A DNA stretch of 9,950 bases from an uncultured Microbacterium sp. (GCA_947647645.1 CANSLE010000064.1:1-9950), one strand, 5' to 3'; shown: positions 1 through 7,141, counted from the first letter of the stretch. A program made the numbers and translations. The notes: generated by a model from the sequence alone, not told the origin.

Positions 1-1127
1 CCGTCCGGGGTCGCGGCCTCGTCGGCGTCGTCGAGCTGCCGCAGCTGCCCGCGGGTCCGCTCGCCACGACGACGGCGCACGGCCGCATCGATCGTGCCGG
101 CGATGCCGCCGGGCAGGAACATCACCACAAGGATGAACAGCACGCCGAGCAAGAAGAGGGGCTCCGACAGCGGGATGCGCAGGACGTCGGGAAGGTCGTG
201 GATCCACTCCGCGCGCGCCAGCACGGTGAGCCGCTGGTCGAGGATCGTGTAGAGCACACCGCCCACGATGGCACCCCACCGGAACCCCACGCCACCGAGC
301 ACGACCATCACGAGCACGGTGATCGTGAGGTCGGCGCCCACGGCTCTGGGCTGCGTGCCCGACTGCAGCAGCATGTAGGCGATGCCGGCGAGCGAGGCGC
401 ACAGCGCCGCGACGACGAACACGAGCAGCTTTGCCGTGTAGGGGCGCAGGCCCAGCACCTGCACACGCAGCTCGTTCTCGCGCGCCGCCTGGGCGAGGTG
501 ACCGAGCCGTGACCGGTCGACCCACAGCACGACGAGGTACACGAGGACCAGCACGACGAGCGTGACCCAGTAGAGGTTGCGGGTGTTCGCGACCCCGACG
601 AGCCAGCCCGGCAGCTGATCTGTGGGAAGGCGCAGGCCTTCTTCGCCACCGGTGAGGTCCTGGTTGCGGCGCACGAGCACCGAGCCCGCCTGCGCGAACG
701 CGAGCGTGACCATCGCGAAGGGGATGCCCGAGACCCGCATCGAGATCGCGCCGGTGAAGGCCGCGATGGCGAGCCCCCCGACCAGCGCGATCAGCGCCCC
801 GGGCCACAGCGGCACGCCCAAGACCTTCAGCGCCAGGCCGAGACCGTACGCCCCGGCCCCGAAGTACAGGGCGTGGCCGAACGACAGCATCCCGGACGTG
901 CCGAGCAGCAGGTTGTAGGACAGCGCCAGAGCGGCGAACACCATGCACAGCGACAGCAGCGCGAGCGTGCCGGGCGTGTAGGTGGCGCCGGGGAGGATGC
1001 CGGGGATCGAGACGTTCAACAGCGGCAGCACGGCCATGACCACGATGAGCGCGCCGCCGACGACGAAGGGCAGGGCCGTGCCCTTCCGGCCCGGAACGAG
1101 GGTGGGGACTCCGGTGGTGACGGTCAT
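1..1127 (-). CDS. livM: Branched-chain amino acid-type ABC transporter permease, LivM family (partial, C-terminal end beyond window)
   Basis: This is one of the two membrane permeases of a HAAT/Liv-type ABC importer. With LivH it forms the channel through the cytoplasmic membrane. Read on the minus strand from ATG at 1127, 375 codons are open up to the window edge with no stop. Hydrophobic segments run through most of the chain. The LivM hallmark near residues 72-94 is visible (YNLLLGTSGMLSFGHA followed by a GAGAY), as is a late helix GVLFILVVMFLPGGIAG. After that comes a charged, Arg-rich cytoplasmic tail (VRRRRGERTRGQ), so most of the protein is present. The start is well supported: GGGGAGG lies 5 bases upstream, and the ATG overlaps the livH stop as ATGA. 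It is the last visible gene of the operon. The family call is firm; the substrate is not known. Confidence 0.93.
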   Translation of the reverse strand, partial: MTVTTGVPTLVPGRKGTALPFVVGGALIVVMAVLPLLNVSIPGILPGATYTPGTLALLSLCMVFAALALSYNLLLGTSGMLSFGHALYFGAGAYGLGLALKVLGVPLWPGALIALVGGLAIAAFTGAISMRVSGIPFAMVTLAFAQAGSVLVRRNQDLTGGEEGLRLPTDQLPGWLVGVANTRNLYWVTLVVLVLVYLVVLWVDRSRLGHLAQAARENELRVQVLGLRPYTAKLLVFVVAALCASLAGIAYMLLQSGTQPRAVGADLTITVLVMVVLGGVGFRWGAIVGGVLYTILDQRLTVLARAEWIHDLPDVLRIPLSEPLFLLGVLFILVVMFLPGGIAGTIDAAVRRRRGERTRGQLRQLDDADEAATPD

Positions 1128-1999
1128 GCTTTCCTCCCCATGAGGCCGGTGGGTCGCACGAGGAGCACGACGGCGAGCAGCACGACGACGATGAAGTCGC
1201 CGGTGCCACTGAGGTAGACGTTGGCGAACTGCTGCAGCACGGCCACGAGCACGGAGGCGATCGCGGCGCCGGTCAGGGAGCCGAGCCCGCCGATGACGGT
1301 GACGATGAACGCGAAGATCAGGAGCGTCGCGCCGAGGTGGGCGGAGACGAAGGTGGTGTAGTGCATCGCGAGCACGCCACCGATGCCGGCCGCCGCTCCC
1401 CCGATGGCGAAGACGAGGGTGAAGCTCCGGCGCACGTCGATACCGAGCGCGGTGACCATCGACCGGTTCTCGACCCCGGCGCGGATGATCATGCCGTATC
1501 GGGTCTTCTTCAGGAACAGCACGAGGGCGACGAGCACCAGGGTGGCGGCGATCATCAGCACCCAGTAGGTGTTCGGGATGCGGGCGCCGAGGATCTCGGT
1601 GGTCTCCTTGAGCCACACCGGTCCGGCGATGTTCACGGCATCCGTCCCCCAGATCCCCTCGAACAGCGCGACCGCGGCGAAGGAGAGGCCGACGGTGACG
1701 AGTACCTGTTCGATGTGCCGCTCATAGAGCGGGCGGATGAGCACCAGCTCGGTGAGCGTTGCGAAGACCGCGCCGACGACCGCGCCGACGAGGATCGACA
1801 CGAGGAACGAGCCCCATGACGCGGTGCCGAGCGCCTGCGCGACCTGCCAGCCGATCAAGGCGCTGAGAGTGAGGAAGGCGCCGTGCGCGAAGTTGAGCAC
1901 GTGCATGAGCCCGTAGATGAGGCTGAGACCCGATGCGACGAGGAAGTAGAGGGCGCCGAGTCCGACACCGGTCAGCAGGATGAGGACGATGCTGCTCAT
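1124..1999 (-). CDS. livH: Branched-chain amino acid-type ABC transporter permease, LivH family
   Basis: This second permease subunit of the importer has 291 residues, the usual LivH length. The family signature lies at residues 24-40 (GLSLIYGLMHVLNFAHG), the place where LivH proteins carry GLxLIxGxMxxxNFAHG. A glycine-rich conserved region (VTVIGGLGSLTGAAIAS) lies late in the chain, and about eight hydrophobic helices can be seen. It is expected to pair with LivM in the membrane and to contact the LivG/LivF ATPases on the cytoplasmic side. The ATG at 1999 overlaps the livF stop (ATGA), with GGAGG 7 bases upstream. Its own TGA overlaps the livM start. Family assignment is secure; substrate specificity is inferred only from the family. 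Confidence 0.95.
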   Translation of the reverse strand: MSSIVLILLTGVGLGALYFLVASGLSLIYGLMHVLNFAHGAFLTLSALIGWQVAQALGTASWGSFLVSILVGAVVGAVFATLTELVLIRPLYERHIEQVLVTVGLSFAAVALFEGIWGTDAVNIAGPVWLKETTEILGARIPNTYWVLMIAATLVLVALVLFLKKTRYGMIIRAGVENRSMVTALGIDVRRSFTLVFAIGGAAAGIGGVLAMHYTTFVSAHLGATLLIFAFIVTVIGGLGSLTGAAIASVLVAVLQQFANVYLSGTGDFIVVVLLAVVLLVRPTGLMGRKA

Positions 2000-2706
2000 G
2001 CGTGGGCCTCCGCGCTCACGCCGAGGAGGCGAGCGGTAAGGACGTCGTCGTCGAGGAGCTCGCGTGCCCGTCCGGTGTGGACGACACGGCCACCGGCGAT
2101 GACGATGGCGTCGTCGGCGAGGCGGCGGACGACGTCGAGGTTCTGCTCGACGAGCAGGATCGGGACGATCTTGGCGGCTTCCTGGAGCGCCTGGGCGACC
2201 TCGCCGACGATCTTCGGGGCGAGTCCCTTCGTGGGCTCGTCGACGAGGAGGATCCGGTTCTCGTTGAGCAGCGCGCGCGCCACCGACACCATCTGCTGCT
2301 GACCGCCGGAGAGCGTGCCTGCGAGCTGGGCGCGACGGGCGACGAGGTCGGGGAAGAGCTCCGCGACGAACTCCCGCCGCGGCTTCCTGTCGCGCTCGGC
2401 GAGGGCGAGGTTCTCGGCGACGGTGAGGCCAGCGAACACCTCCCGGTCCTCGGGCACGTAGCCGACGCCGCGCTGGACGATGCGGTAGGTCGGGAGGCCG
2501 TCGATGCGCTCACCCGCCAGCGTCACCTCCCCACGGCGCGAGATCAGCCCCAGGATGCCGCGGATCGTCGACGTCTTGCCCGCGCCGTTGCGGCCGAGCA
2601 CCGCTGTGATGCCCGTGGCGGGGACCTGGAACGAGACGTCTTCCACGACCTGCTGGCCGGCGATGGACGCCGACAGGTGCGAGACGGTGAGGACCGGCGC
2701 ACTCAT
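1996..2706 (-). CDS. livF: Branched-chain amino acid-type ABC transporter ATP-binding protein, LivF family
   Basis: This is one of two cytoplasmic ATPases that power the importer (236 residues, normal for LivF). Visible motifs are Walker A GRNGAGKT (residues 38-45), the LivF-type GYVPEDREVF stretch (82-91), the ABC signature LSGGQ (132-136) and Walker B ILLVDE with catalytic Glu157. The usual switch histidine is replaced by Gln in ILLVEQN. That replacement is typical of LivF and separates it from LivG, so it is not a defect. The ATG at 2706 overlaps the livG stop, and a GGAG lies about 9 bases upstream. The gene overlaps livH by 4 bases at its end. The call is firm. Confidence 0.95.
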   Translation of the reverse strand: MSAPVLTVSHLSASIAGQQVVEDVSFQVPATGITAVLGRNGAGKTSTIRGILGLISRRGEVTLAGERIDGLPTYRIVQRGVGYVPEDREVFAGLTVAENLALAERDRKPRREFVAELFPDLVARRAQLAGTLSGGQQQMVSVARALLNENRILLVDEPTKGLAPKIVGEVAQALQEAAKIVPILLVEQNLDVVRRLADDAIVIAGGRVVHTGRARELLDDDVLTARLLGVSAEAHA

Positions 2707-3491
2707 ACGGCCGGCTCCGCGGTCGAGGACTGTGTACGGCCGAGGTAGGCGCTCTGCACGAGGGGGTTCTCCATGATCTGCTGCGGCGTGTCGAAGGCGA
2801 TGATCGAGCCGGAGTACATGACGGCGACCTTCTGCACGAAACCCATGAGCACCTCGATGTGGTGCTCCACCATCAGCACCGTGCAGCCGGTGGCGGCCTG
2901 CATCTCGCGGATCGTGTCGACGAGGCCGGCGACGTCGCCGGATGCGACGCCGGCCATCGGCTCGTCGAGGAGGACGATCTTCGCCTCCGTGGCGAGCAGG
3001 ACGGCGATCTCGAGTTTGCGCTTGTCCCCGTGCGAGATGTCGCCGGCCGCAGTGTCGAGCTTGTGGGTGAGTCCGACCTTCACGAGCTGTTCACGGGCGA
3101 GCACGGTCGCGGCATCCCTCTGGCGGGGAAAGCGCAGCAGCGAGTAGTTGCCGCCGATGCCCACCTGCGCCGCGAGGCGGACGTTCTCCAGCACGCTCAG
3201 GCGCGGGAACAGGCTCGACGTCTGGAATGTGCGCCCCAGTCCCGCCCGTGCCCGCTGCGGAACCGACGCGCGGGTGATGTCGACGCCGTCCATCAGGAGG
3301 CGACCCGCGGTCGGCCGAGTGACGCCGGAGATCACGTTGAAGAGCGTGGTCTTGCCGGCACCGTTCGGGCCGATCACGCCGACGGTGCTGCCGGGCGCGA
3401 TGTCCAGGTCGACGTCTTTCAGGATGGTCGCACCGCCGATCTGCAGGCCGAGGCCTTCGATCGTCAGGGCGGACGGGACGGGGGTGCTCAT
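2703..3491 (-). CDS. livG: Branched-chain amino acid-type ABC transporter ATP-binding protein, LivG family
   Basis: This is the partner ATPase of LivF (262 residues). It carries Walker A GPNGAGKT (41-48), Q-loop Gln90 in GRTFQ, a LivG-style signature ISHGDKRKLEIA (152-163) in which SHG replaces the common SGG, Walker B IVLLDE with Glu177, and H-loop His210 in MVEHH. The C-terminal NPLVQSAYLG is the short tail typical of branched-chain amino acid ATPases. The reading frame stays open upstream to about 3989, but that stretch is the antisense of livK. The ABC homology begins right after ATG 3491, which lies 11 bases after the livK stop with a weak AAGG about 9 bases upstream. It is followed by livF with an ATGA overlap. 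Confidence 0.95.
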   Translation of the reverse strand: MSTPVPSALTIEGLGLQIGGATILKDVDLDIAPGSTVGVIGPNGAGKTTLFNVISGVTRPTAGRLLMDGVDITRASVPQRARAGLGRTFQTSSLFPRLSVLENVRLAAQVGIGGNYSLLRFPRQRDAATVLAREQLVKVGLTHKLDTAAGDISHGDKRKLEIAVLLATEAKIVLLDEPMAGVASGDVAGLVDTIREMQAATGCTVLMVEHHIEVLMGFVQKVAVMYSGSIIAFDTPQQIMENPLVQSAYLGRTQSSTAEPAV

Positions 3492-3502
3492 GCGGGGACG
3501 CC

Positions 3503-4711
3503 TTACTTCTTCGCCGGCGCGACCTCGTCGGCCGGGACGGTCGCGACGAGCTCGGGAGCGAACCCGCCACCGGACGCGACGAGCCTGACCTGATACATGT
3601 CCTGGATCAGCGCGTGGTCGCCACCCCGGACCGTGAGCGAGCCCTTCGGTCCCTGGAACGTGAAGTCCTGGAGGCTCTTGACCATCGCCTCGACGTCGCC
3701 CTTGCCCGCCTTCACCGCTTGGACGATCATCAGCGCGGCGTTGAAGCCGTCGGGGGTGAACAGGTCGGGCGTGCCGCCGGCCTTCTTCACGGCGTCGATC
3801 ATCGCGGTGTTGACGTCGTTGCTCGGCGCGCCCGGGAAGTAGTAGTTGAGGAACTTGATCTTCTCGGATGCCGCGCCGTACGCGCCGAAGGTCGCCGCGT
3901 CGCCGAGACCGGTGACGACGGGAACGGCGTCGAGCACGCCTTGCTGGCTCATCGCCTGCCACATCGCGCCTGAGGTGGCGCCCGCCCACGCGACGAACAC
4001 GAGGTCGGGCTTCGCGGCCAGCACCTGCTGGGCGAACGGCGTGAACTCGGTGACGTCCTCCGCGACGAGCACGCTGTTGACGGTCGCGCCCTTTGCGCCG
4101 AGGATCGCCTGGACGGCGGCCTCGTTGCCCTTGCCGAACGCGGTGTTCTGCGCGAAGACGGTGACCGTCTTGCCCTTGAGGTCGCCGAGGAAGGTTCCGG
4201 CAGTGGCGACGTCCTGCGCCGACTGCCGGCCGCTGCGGAAGGTGTAGGCGTTCACCCCGGTGAGCGCATCGGCCGCGGCGGGGCCGGAGATGAAGAGGAC
4301 CTTGTTCTGACCGGCCTGCGCGGCGACGGCGGCGGCGACACCCGACGAGGCGCTGCCGGCGAGGATGTTGACGCCCTGCCCGACGAGCTCCTTGACGGCG
4401 CCGACGGCGGTGTCGGGGTTGCCCGCGTCGTCGCGGTAGTCGACGGTGATCTTGGTGGCGTTCACCTCGTTGGTGCCGTCCGTGGCGTACGCGAGGCCGG
4501 CTTTGAAGCCGTCGAGGTACTGCTTGCCGTAGCTGGCGAGGGGACCCGTCTCGCTCGTGACGACGCCCACCGTGATCTCGGCGGGACCGTCACCGGCGGT
4601 GGCTCCGCCTCCGGCGGTTCCGGGCTGCGGCGCGCAGGCCGACAGAGCGAGGGCCGTCGTCGCGACGACGGCCACAAAACTCGCGTGGAGCAACTTCTTC
4701 GTAACCCGCAT
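3503..4711 (-). CDS. livK: Branched-chain amino acid-type ABC transporter substrate-binding lipoprotein, LivK family
   Basis: This extracellular binding protein delivers ligand to the LivHM/GF complex. It has 402 residues and a lipoprotein signal peptide: basic N-terminus RVTKK, a hydrophobic stretch, then lipobox LSAC with Cys26 as the lipid anchor, as expected for a Gram-positive cell. A Gly/Ala-rich linker follows, then a type 1 periplasmic-binding fold starting EITVGVVTSETGPLASYG. A GSASSGVAAAVA turn resembles the loop that binds the amino acid carboxylate in relatives. ATG 4711 is preferred: GTGAAAGG lies 7 bases upstream, and the alternative in-frame GTG at 4726 lies inside that ribosome site. 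It is the first gene of the operon, behind a TTGACA promoter. The ligand could be branched-chain amino acids, amides, urea-like or aromatic compounds. Confidence 0.93.
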   Translation of the reverse strand: MRVTKKLLHASFVAVVATTALALSACAPQPGTAGGGATAGDGPAEITVGVVTSETGPLASYGKQYLDGFKAGLAYATDGTNEVNATKITVDYRDDAGNPDTAVGAVKELVGQGVNILAGSASSGVAAAVAAQAGQNKVLFISGPAAADALTGVNAYTFRSGRQSAQDVATAGTFLGDLKGKTVTVFAQNTAFGKGNEAAVQAILGAKGATVNSVLVAEDVTEFTPFAQQVLAAKPDLVFVAWAGATSGAMWQAMSQQGVLDAVPVVTGLGDAATFGAYGAASEKIKFLNYYFPGAPSNDVNTAMIDAVKKAGGTPDLFTPDGFNAALMIVQAVKAGKGDVEAMVKSLQDFTFQGPKGSLTVRGGDHALIQDMYQVRLVASGGGFAPELVATVPADEVAPAKK

Positions 4712-4736
4712 GTGTGTGCCTTTCACCGTTGGAAGG

Positions 4737-4762
4737 AGTACCTGAGAACTGATTCAGGTACT
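4737..4762. promoter_or_regulatory. Perfect 9-base inverted repeat at the liv start point (candidate operator)
   Basis: AGTACCTGA (4737-4745) and TCAGGTACT (4754-4762) are exact reverse complements around an 8-base centre. The repeat covers the predicted liv transcription start, just downstream of the -10 box. That is a typical repressor position. It could instead fold as a hairpin in the 5' leader ahead of the livK ribosome site. The binding protein is unknown. Confidence 0.6.
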
Positions 4763-4793
4763 GACATCTTGTTCAGCTCCACCCGTGATGTCA
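4762..4793. repeat. 7-base inverted repeat spanning the liv promoter
   Basis: TGACATC (4762-4768) and GATGTCA (4787-4793) are exact reverse complements 18 bases apart. They bracket the space between the predicted -35 and -10 elements, and the right arm overlaps the -35 hexamer. It may be a second operator or a chance match. Confidence 0.35.
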
Positions 4794-4794
4794 A
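4766..4794 (-). promoter_or_regulatory. Predicted promoter of the liv operon
   Basis: Read on the minus strand, a perfect TTGACA (-35) lies at 4794-4789. After a 17-base spacer comes CAAGAT (-10, only 3 of 6 matches) at 4771-4766. This predicts a start point near 4759 and a leader of about 48 bases before the livK ATG. The -35 is convincing; the -10 is weak, which would suit a regulated promoter. Confidence 0.55.
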
Positions 4795-4852
4795 ACACTG
4801 TCGCGGACATCGCGGTCACGATCCGGTAACCGGCGTATTCATGCCTTCGGTA

Positions 4853-4858
4853 TATACT
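4853..4858 (+). promoter_or_regulatory. -10 box for a leaderless marR-type transcript
   Basis: TATACT (5 of 6 to TATAAT) ends 6 bases before the ATG at 4865, so transcription would begin at or next to the A of the start codon. No purine-rich ribosome site precedes this ATG, which supports a leaderless message. The box lies inside the 8-base palindrome GTATATAC (4850-4857). It is also flanked by near-direct repeats CCTTCGGTAT (4844-4853) and CTTCCGGTAT (4857-4866). A repressor bound here would shut its own promoter. No good -35 is visible. Confidence 0.5.
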
Positions 4859-4864
4859 TCCGGT

Positions 4865-5296
4865 ATGCATCACACCGACGACATCCTCCGACTGCTCGTC
4901 GGCGCGCACGCGATCACCCGCGTGGCGTCGCTCGAGACTCGCACCGAAGCACCCGCCGCCCAGTGGCGGACCCTCGTTCTGCTGCGCGACAACGGGCCAC
5001 TGCGCATCGGCGACCTGGCGACGCTGAGCCGCGTCACGCAGCCCGGCATGACCCGGCTCGTCACCCAGATGGCCGACGCGGGCCTCGTCGACCGCGCTCC
5101 CGACCCTGATGACTCACGCGCGACGCTCGTATCCGCGACGGATGCCGGGATGACCGCGCTCGACGAGTGGCTCCGGGTGCTGAGCTCCGCCCTCGCCCCG
5201 CGCTTCGCCGACCTGGACGAGGAGGAGTGGGCGACGATCCGTCGCGCCGCCGACATCGTCAACGCCCGCACGCGGGTCGCGGAGGTGGCCCGATGA
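4865..5296 (+). CDS. MarR-family transcriptional regulator
   Basis: This 143-residue winged-helix DNA-binding protein is expected to act as a dimer that represses nearby genes until a small ligand binds. The helix-turn-helix runs through IGDLATLSRVTQPGMTRLV (residues 48-66). The wing carries the MarR hallmark DPDDSRATLVSATDAG (80-95), matching D-x-R-D/S-x-R...LT-x-x-G. Helices at both ends would form the dimer interface. ATG 4865 is chosen for the -10 box placed for leaderless transcription. An in-frame ATG at 4841 would add eight residues but lies upstream of that -10. The stop overlaps the MFS pump start (ATGA), so the two are co-expressed. It most likely controls itself and the pump, and possibly the divergent liv operon. 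Confidence 0.92.
   Translation: MHHTDDILRLLVGAHAITRVASLETRTEAPAAQWRTLVLLRDNGPLRIGDLATLSRVTQPGMTRLVTQMADAGLVDRAPDPDDSRATLVSATDAGMTALDEWLRVLSSALAPRFADLDEEEWATIRRAADIVNARTRVAEVAR
5281..5288 (+). promoter_or_regulatory. Strong ribosome binding site for the MFS gene
   Basis: GGAGGTGG lies inside the last codons of the regulator gene, with GGAGG 7 bases before ATG 5293. It fixes the pump start at 5293 although the reading frame stays open further upstream. Confidence 0.8.
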
Positions 5297-6519
5297 GCTC
5301 AGCCCCCGCCGTCAACATCTGGCGCCAGCCGGCGCAGGTCTGGGCCGTCGCTTTCGCGTGTGTGATCGCGTTCATGGGGATCGGCCTGGTCGACCCGATC
5401 CTCCCCGCCATCGCCGAGTCGCTGCAGGCCAGCCCGGTGGAGACCGAGCTGCTGTTCACGAGCTACCTGGTGGTCACCGGCCTCGCGATGCTCGTGACGA
5501 GCTGGATCTCGTCACGCATCGGCACGAAGGCGACGCTGCTGATCGGACTCGGGCTCATCGTCGTGTTCGCACTCCTGTGCGCCGTAGCGGGCAGCGTCGA
5601 CGCGGTGATCGGCTTCCGCGCCGGCTGGGGCCTCGGCAACGCCCTCTTCATCTCGACCGCGCTCGCGACCATCGTCGGGGCGGCCTCGGGGGGCAGCTCA
5701 GCCGCGATCATCCTGTACGAAGCGGCGCTCGGTCTGGGGATCGCGATCGGTCCACTGCTCGGCGGCATCCTGGGCGAGATCAGCTGGCGCGGTCCGTTCT
5801 TCGGCGTGGTGGCGCTGATGGCGATCGCCTTCATCGCGGTACTCGTGCTGTTGCACGGAGGCGAGGAGAAGCGCACGCCCGTGAAGCTGTCCGCACCGTT
5901 CCAGGCGTTGCGACAGCCCGCCCTTGCGGTGCTCGCGATCGCGGCGCTGTTCTACAACATCGGGTTCTTCGTGCTGCTGGCGTTCTCACCGTTCCCGCTC
6001 GGGTTCGGCGCGATGGGCATCGGTCTGACGTTCTTCGGCTGGGGCGTGGCCCTCGCCGTGACGAGCGTATGGGTGGCGCCGATCCTGCTGCGGCGCCTCT
6101 CCCGCAGCACCGCGATGCTGGTGGTGCTCCCGCTGCTGGCGATCGACCTGCTGGTCGCCGCGGTCGTCGTCGCGTCCCCCGCGGGACTGGTGACCTGCAT
6201 CATCGTGGGCGGTCTGCTGCTGGGCCTGATGAACACGATCCTCACGGAGTCGGTGATGGAGGCGACCGATCTGCCGCGCTCCGTGGCCTCGTCGTCGTAC
6301 TCCGCCGTGCGGTTCCTCGGCGGCGCCGCCGCTCCCCCGATCGCCGCCGCGCTGTGGCACGCGTTCAACGCCTCGGTGCCGTTCGTGTTCGCTGCGATCT
6401 CGGTACTGATCTCCGCGGCGACCATCCTGATCGGCCGGCGCGCGCTGTCCCGCATCGACGCCCACGAGGCGGATGCCGCGGAAGAAGCAGCCGCGGTGCT
6501 CGTCGGCGACGCGGCGTAA
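5293..6519 (+). CDS. MFS transporter, DHA1-like multidrug or metabolite efflux pump
   Basis: This 408-residue membrane protein has about 12 hydrophobic helices, the normal size for a proton-driven MFS antiporter. TM1 contains GIGLVDPILPAIA (29-41). A motif A-like loop follows TM2 (WISSRIGTK, 71-79), but the usual G-x-x-x-D-R-x-G-R-R acidic residue is replaced by Ser. Motif B-like Arg109 sits in GFRAGWGLGNA. The antiporter motif C (GLGIAIGPLLGG, 147-158) points to export. The C-terminus is a short Ala/Glu-rich tail. The gene is coupled to the MarR regulator by an ATGA overlap and has its own strong ribosome site. This pairing usually marks inducible efflux of a toxic compound or metabolite; the substrate cannot be deduced. 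Confidence 0.92.
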   Translation: MSSAPAVNIWRQPAQVWAVAFACVIAFMGIGLVDPILPAIAESLQASPVETELLFTSYLVVTGLAMLVTSWISSRIGTKATLLIGLGLIVVFALLCAVAGSVDAVIGFRAGWGLGNALFISTALATIVGAASGGSSAAIILYEAALGLGIAIGPLLGGILGEISWRGPFFGVVALMAIAFIAVLVLLHGGEEKRTPVKLSAPFQALRQPALAVLAIAALFYNIGFFVLLAFSPFPLGFGAMGIGLTFFGWGVALAVTSVWVAPILLRRLSRSTAMLVVLPLLAIDLLVAAVVVASPAGLVTCIIVGGLLLGLMNTILTESVMEATDLPRSVASSSYSAVRFLGGAAAPPIAAALWHAFNASVPFVFAAISVLISAATILIGRRALSRIDAHEADAAEEAAAVLVGDAA

Positions 6520-6526
6520 GTGCGGT

Positions 6527-6574
6527 GGCGGATGCGTCGGGACTGATCGCCCTCGTCGGGATGACGCATCCGCC
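6527..6574. terminator. 12-base perfect inverted repeat between convergent genes (candidate bidirectional terminator)
   Basis: GGCGGATGCGTC (6527-6538) and GACGCATCCGCC (6563-6574) are exact reverse complements with a 24-base loop. The left arm begins 8 bases after the pump stop. The right arm ends directly at the stop codon of the convergent membrane gene, so one hairpin could end both transcripts. There is no U-tract and the loop is long, so its strength is uncertain. Both arms contain the GGATGC core that recurs through this window. Confidence 0.6.
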
Positions 6575-7018
6575 TCACAGCGACCGCGCCGTGAACAGTG
6601 AGCTCGGTAGGTGCCCCGCCGCGAGCACGACGGCGGCGACCGCCATCCACGGATTGGCGAGCCACGCGGAACCGGCGAGGAACGCGGCGACGGGAAGCAC
6701 GGCCATCGGCACGGGAACCCCCCACACGGGGCCGAAGAGGAGGTCCAGCCGGCACCCGCCGGCGACGAAGCGCATCCACAGCGCCCAATAGGCGACGACG
6801 AGCACGGACACCGGCAGAGCCCACCACCAGCGCACATCCCCGCCGACGGTGATGACCGGCGCCGTCACGCAGAGCACCTGCCCCACACGCTCCAGCGCGA
6901 CCACACCGCGCGGGACCGCGGCGCTCGTCGGCGCGGGGCGCGGGGGAAACCGCACGAGCAAGAGGCTGGGCGCGAACAGAGCGACGCTGAGCACGAGACC
7001 GAGAGGCGAGAAGCCCAT
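6575..7018 (-). CDS. Small integral membrane protein of unknown function
   Basis: I do not recognise this family. From ATG 7018 it encodes 147 residues with about four to five hydrophobic helices: SPLGLVLSVALFAPSLLLV near the start, then VGQVLCVTAPVITV, WWWALPVSVLVVAYWALWM, and a long stretch from MAVLPVAAFLAGSAWL to AAVVLAAGHL. A Trp-rich DVRWWWALP and a Cys/Arg patch GGCRLDLLFG lie between helices. The frame is open further upstream to 7099, but that part is Arg-rich and not membrane-like. ATG 7018 starts just before the first helix, and TACCCT lies 7 bases upstream as a possible leaderless -10. The gene is monocistronic and convergent with the efflux pump. Hydrophobic pattern, codon use and clean gene spacing support it as real. 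Confidence 0.7.
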   Translation of the reverse strand: MGFSPLGLVLSVALFAPSLLLVRFPPRPAPTSAAVPRGVVALERVGQVLCVTAPVITVGGDVRWWWALPVSVLVVAYWALWMRFVAGGCRLDLLFGPVWGVPVPMAVLPVAAFLAGSAWLANPWMAVAAVVLAAGHLPSSLFTARSL

Positions 7019-7102
7019 GCGTTCGAGGGTATCGACGCGGTTCGCACCGCCGTGATGCGCGACGCCGTCAGTAACTCGCGACCGTCGTCGGCGCCACAAC
7101 GC

Positions 7103-7138
7103 AGACAGTCCCCCGACCTTGCGATCGAGGGACTGTCT
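7103..7138 (-). terminator. Hairpin downstream of tRNA-Lys (candidate terminator)
   Basis: AGACAGTCCC (7103-7112) and GGGACTGTCT (7129-7138) are perfect 10-base arms around a 16-base loop. They start a few bases after the tRNA 3' end on the minus strand. No U-run follows, as is common in high-GC actinobacteria. Confidence 0.6.
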
Positions 7139-7141
7139 CGG

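Noticed and set aside
2002..2748. A long plus-strand frame opposite livF
   Set aside because: It is an acidic antisense shadow; livF carries all ABC ATPase motifs in the other strand.
3492..3989. An N-terminal extension of livG upstream of 3491
   Set aside because: It overlaps the livK gene in another frame, is Arg-rich, and has no homology-like content; the ABC domain begins at ATG 3491.
4712..4726. An upstream GTG start for livK at 4726
   Set aside because: It falls on the ribosome binding site (GTGAAAGG) of the ATG at 4711 and has no site of its own.
5358..6791. A 477-codon plus-strand frame overlapping the efflux pump
   Set aside because: It is a shifted frame of the pump gene with an Arg-rich, domain-free product; the pump frame has clear membrane helices and motifs.
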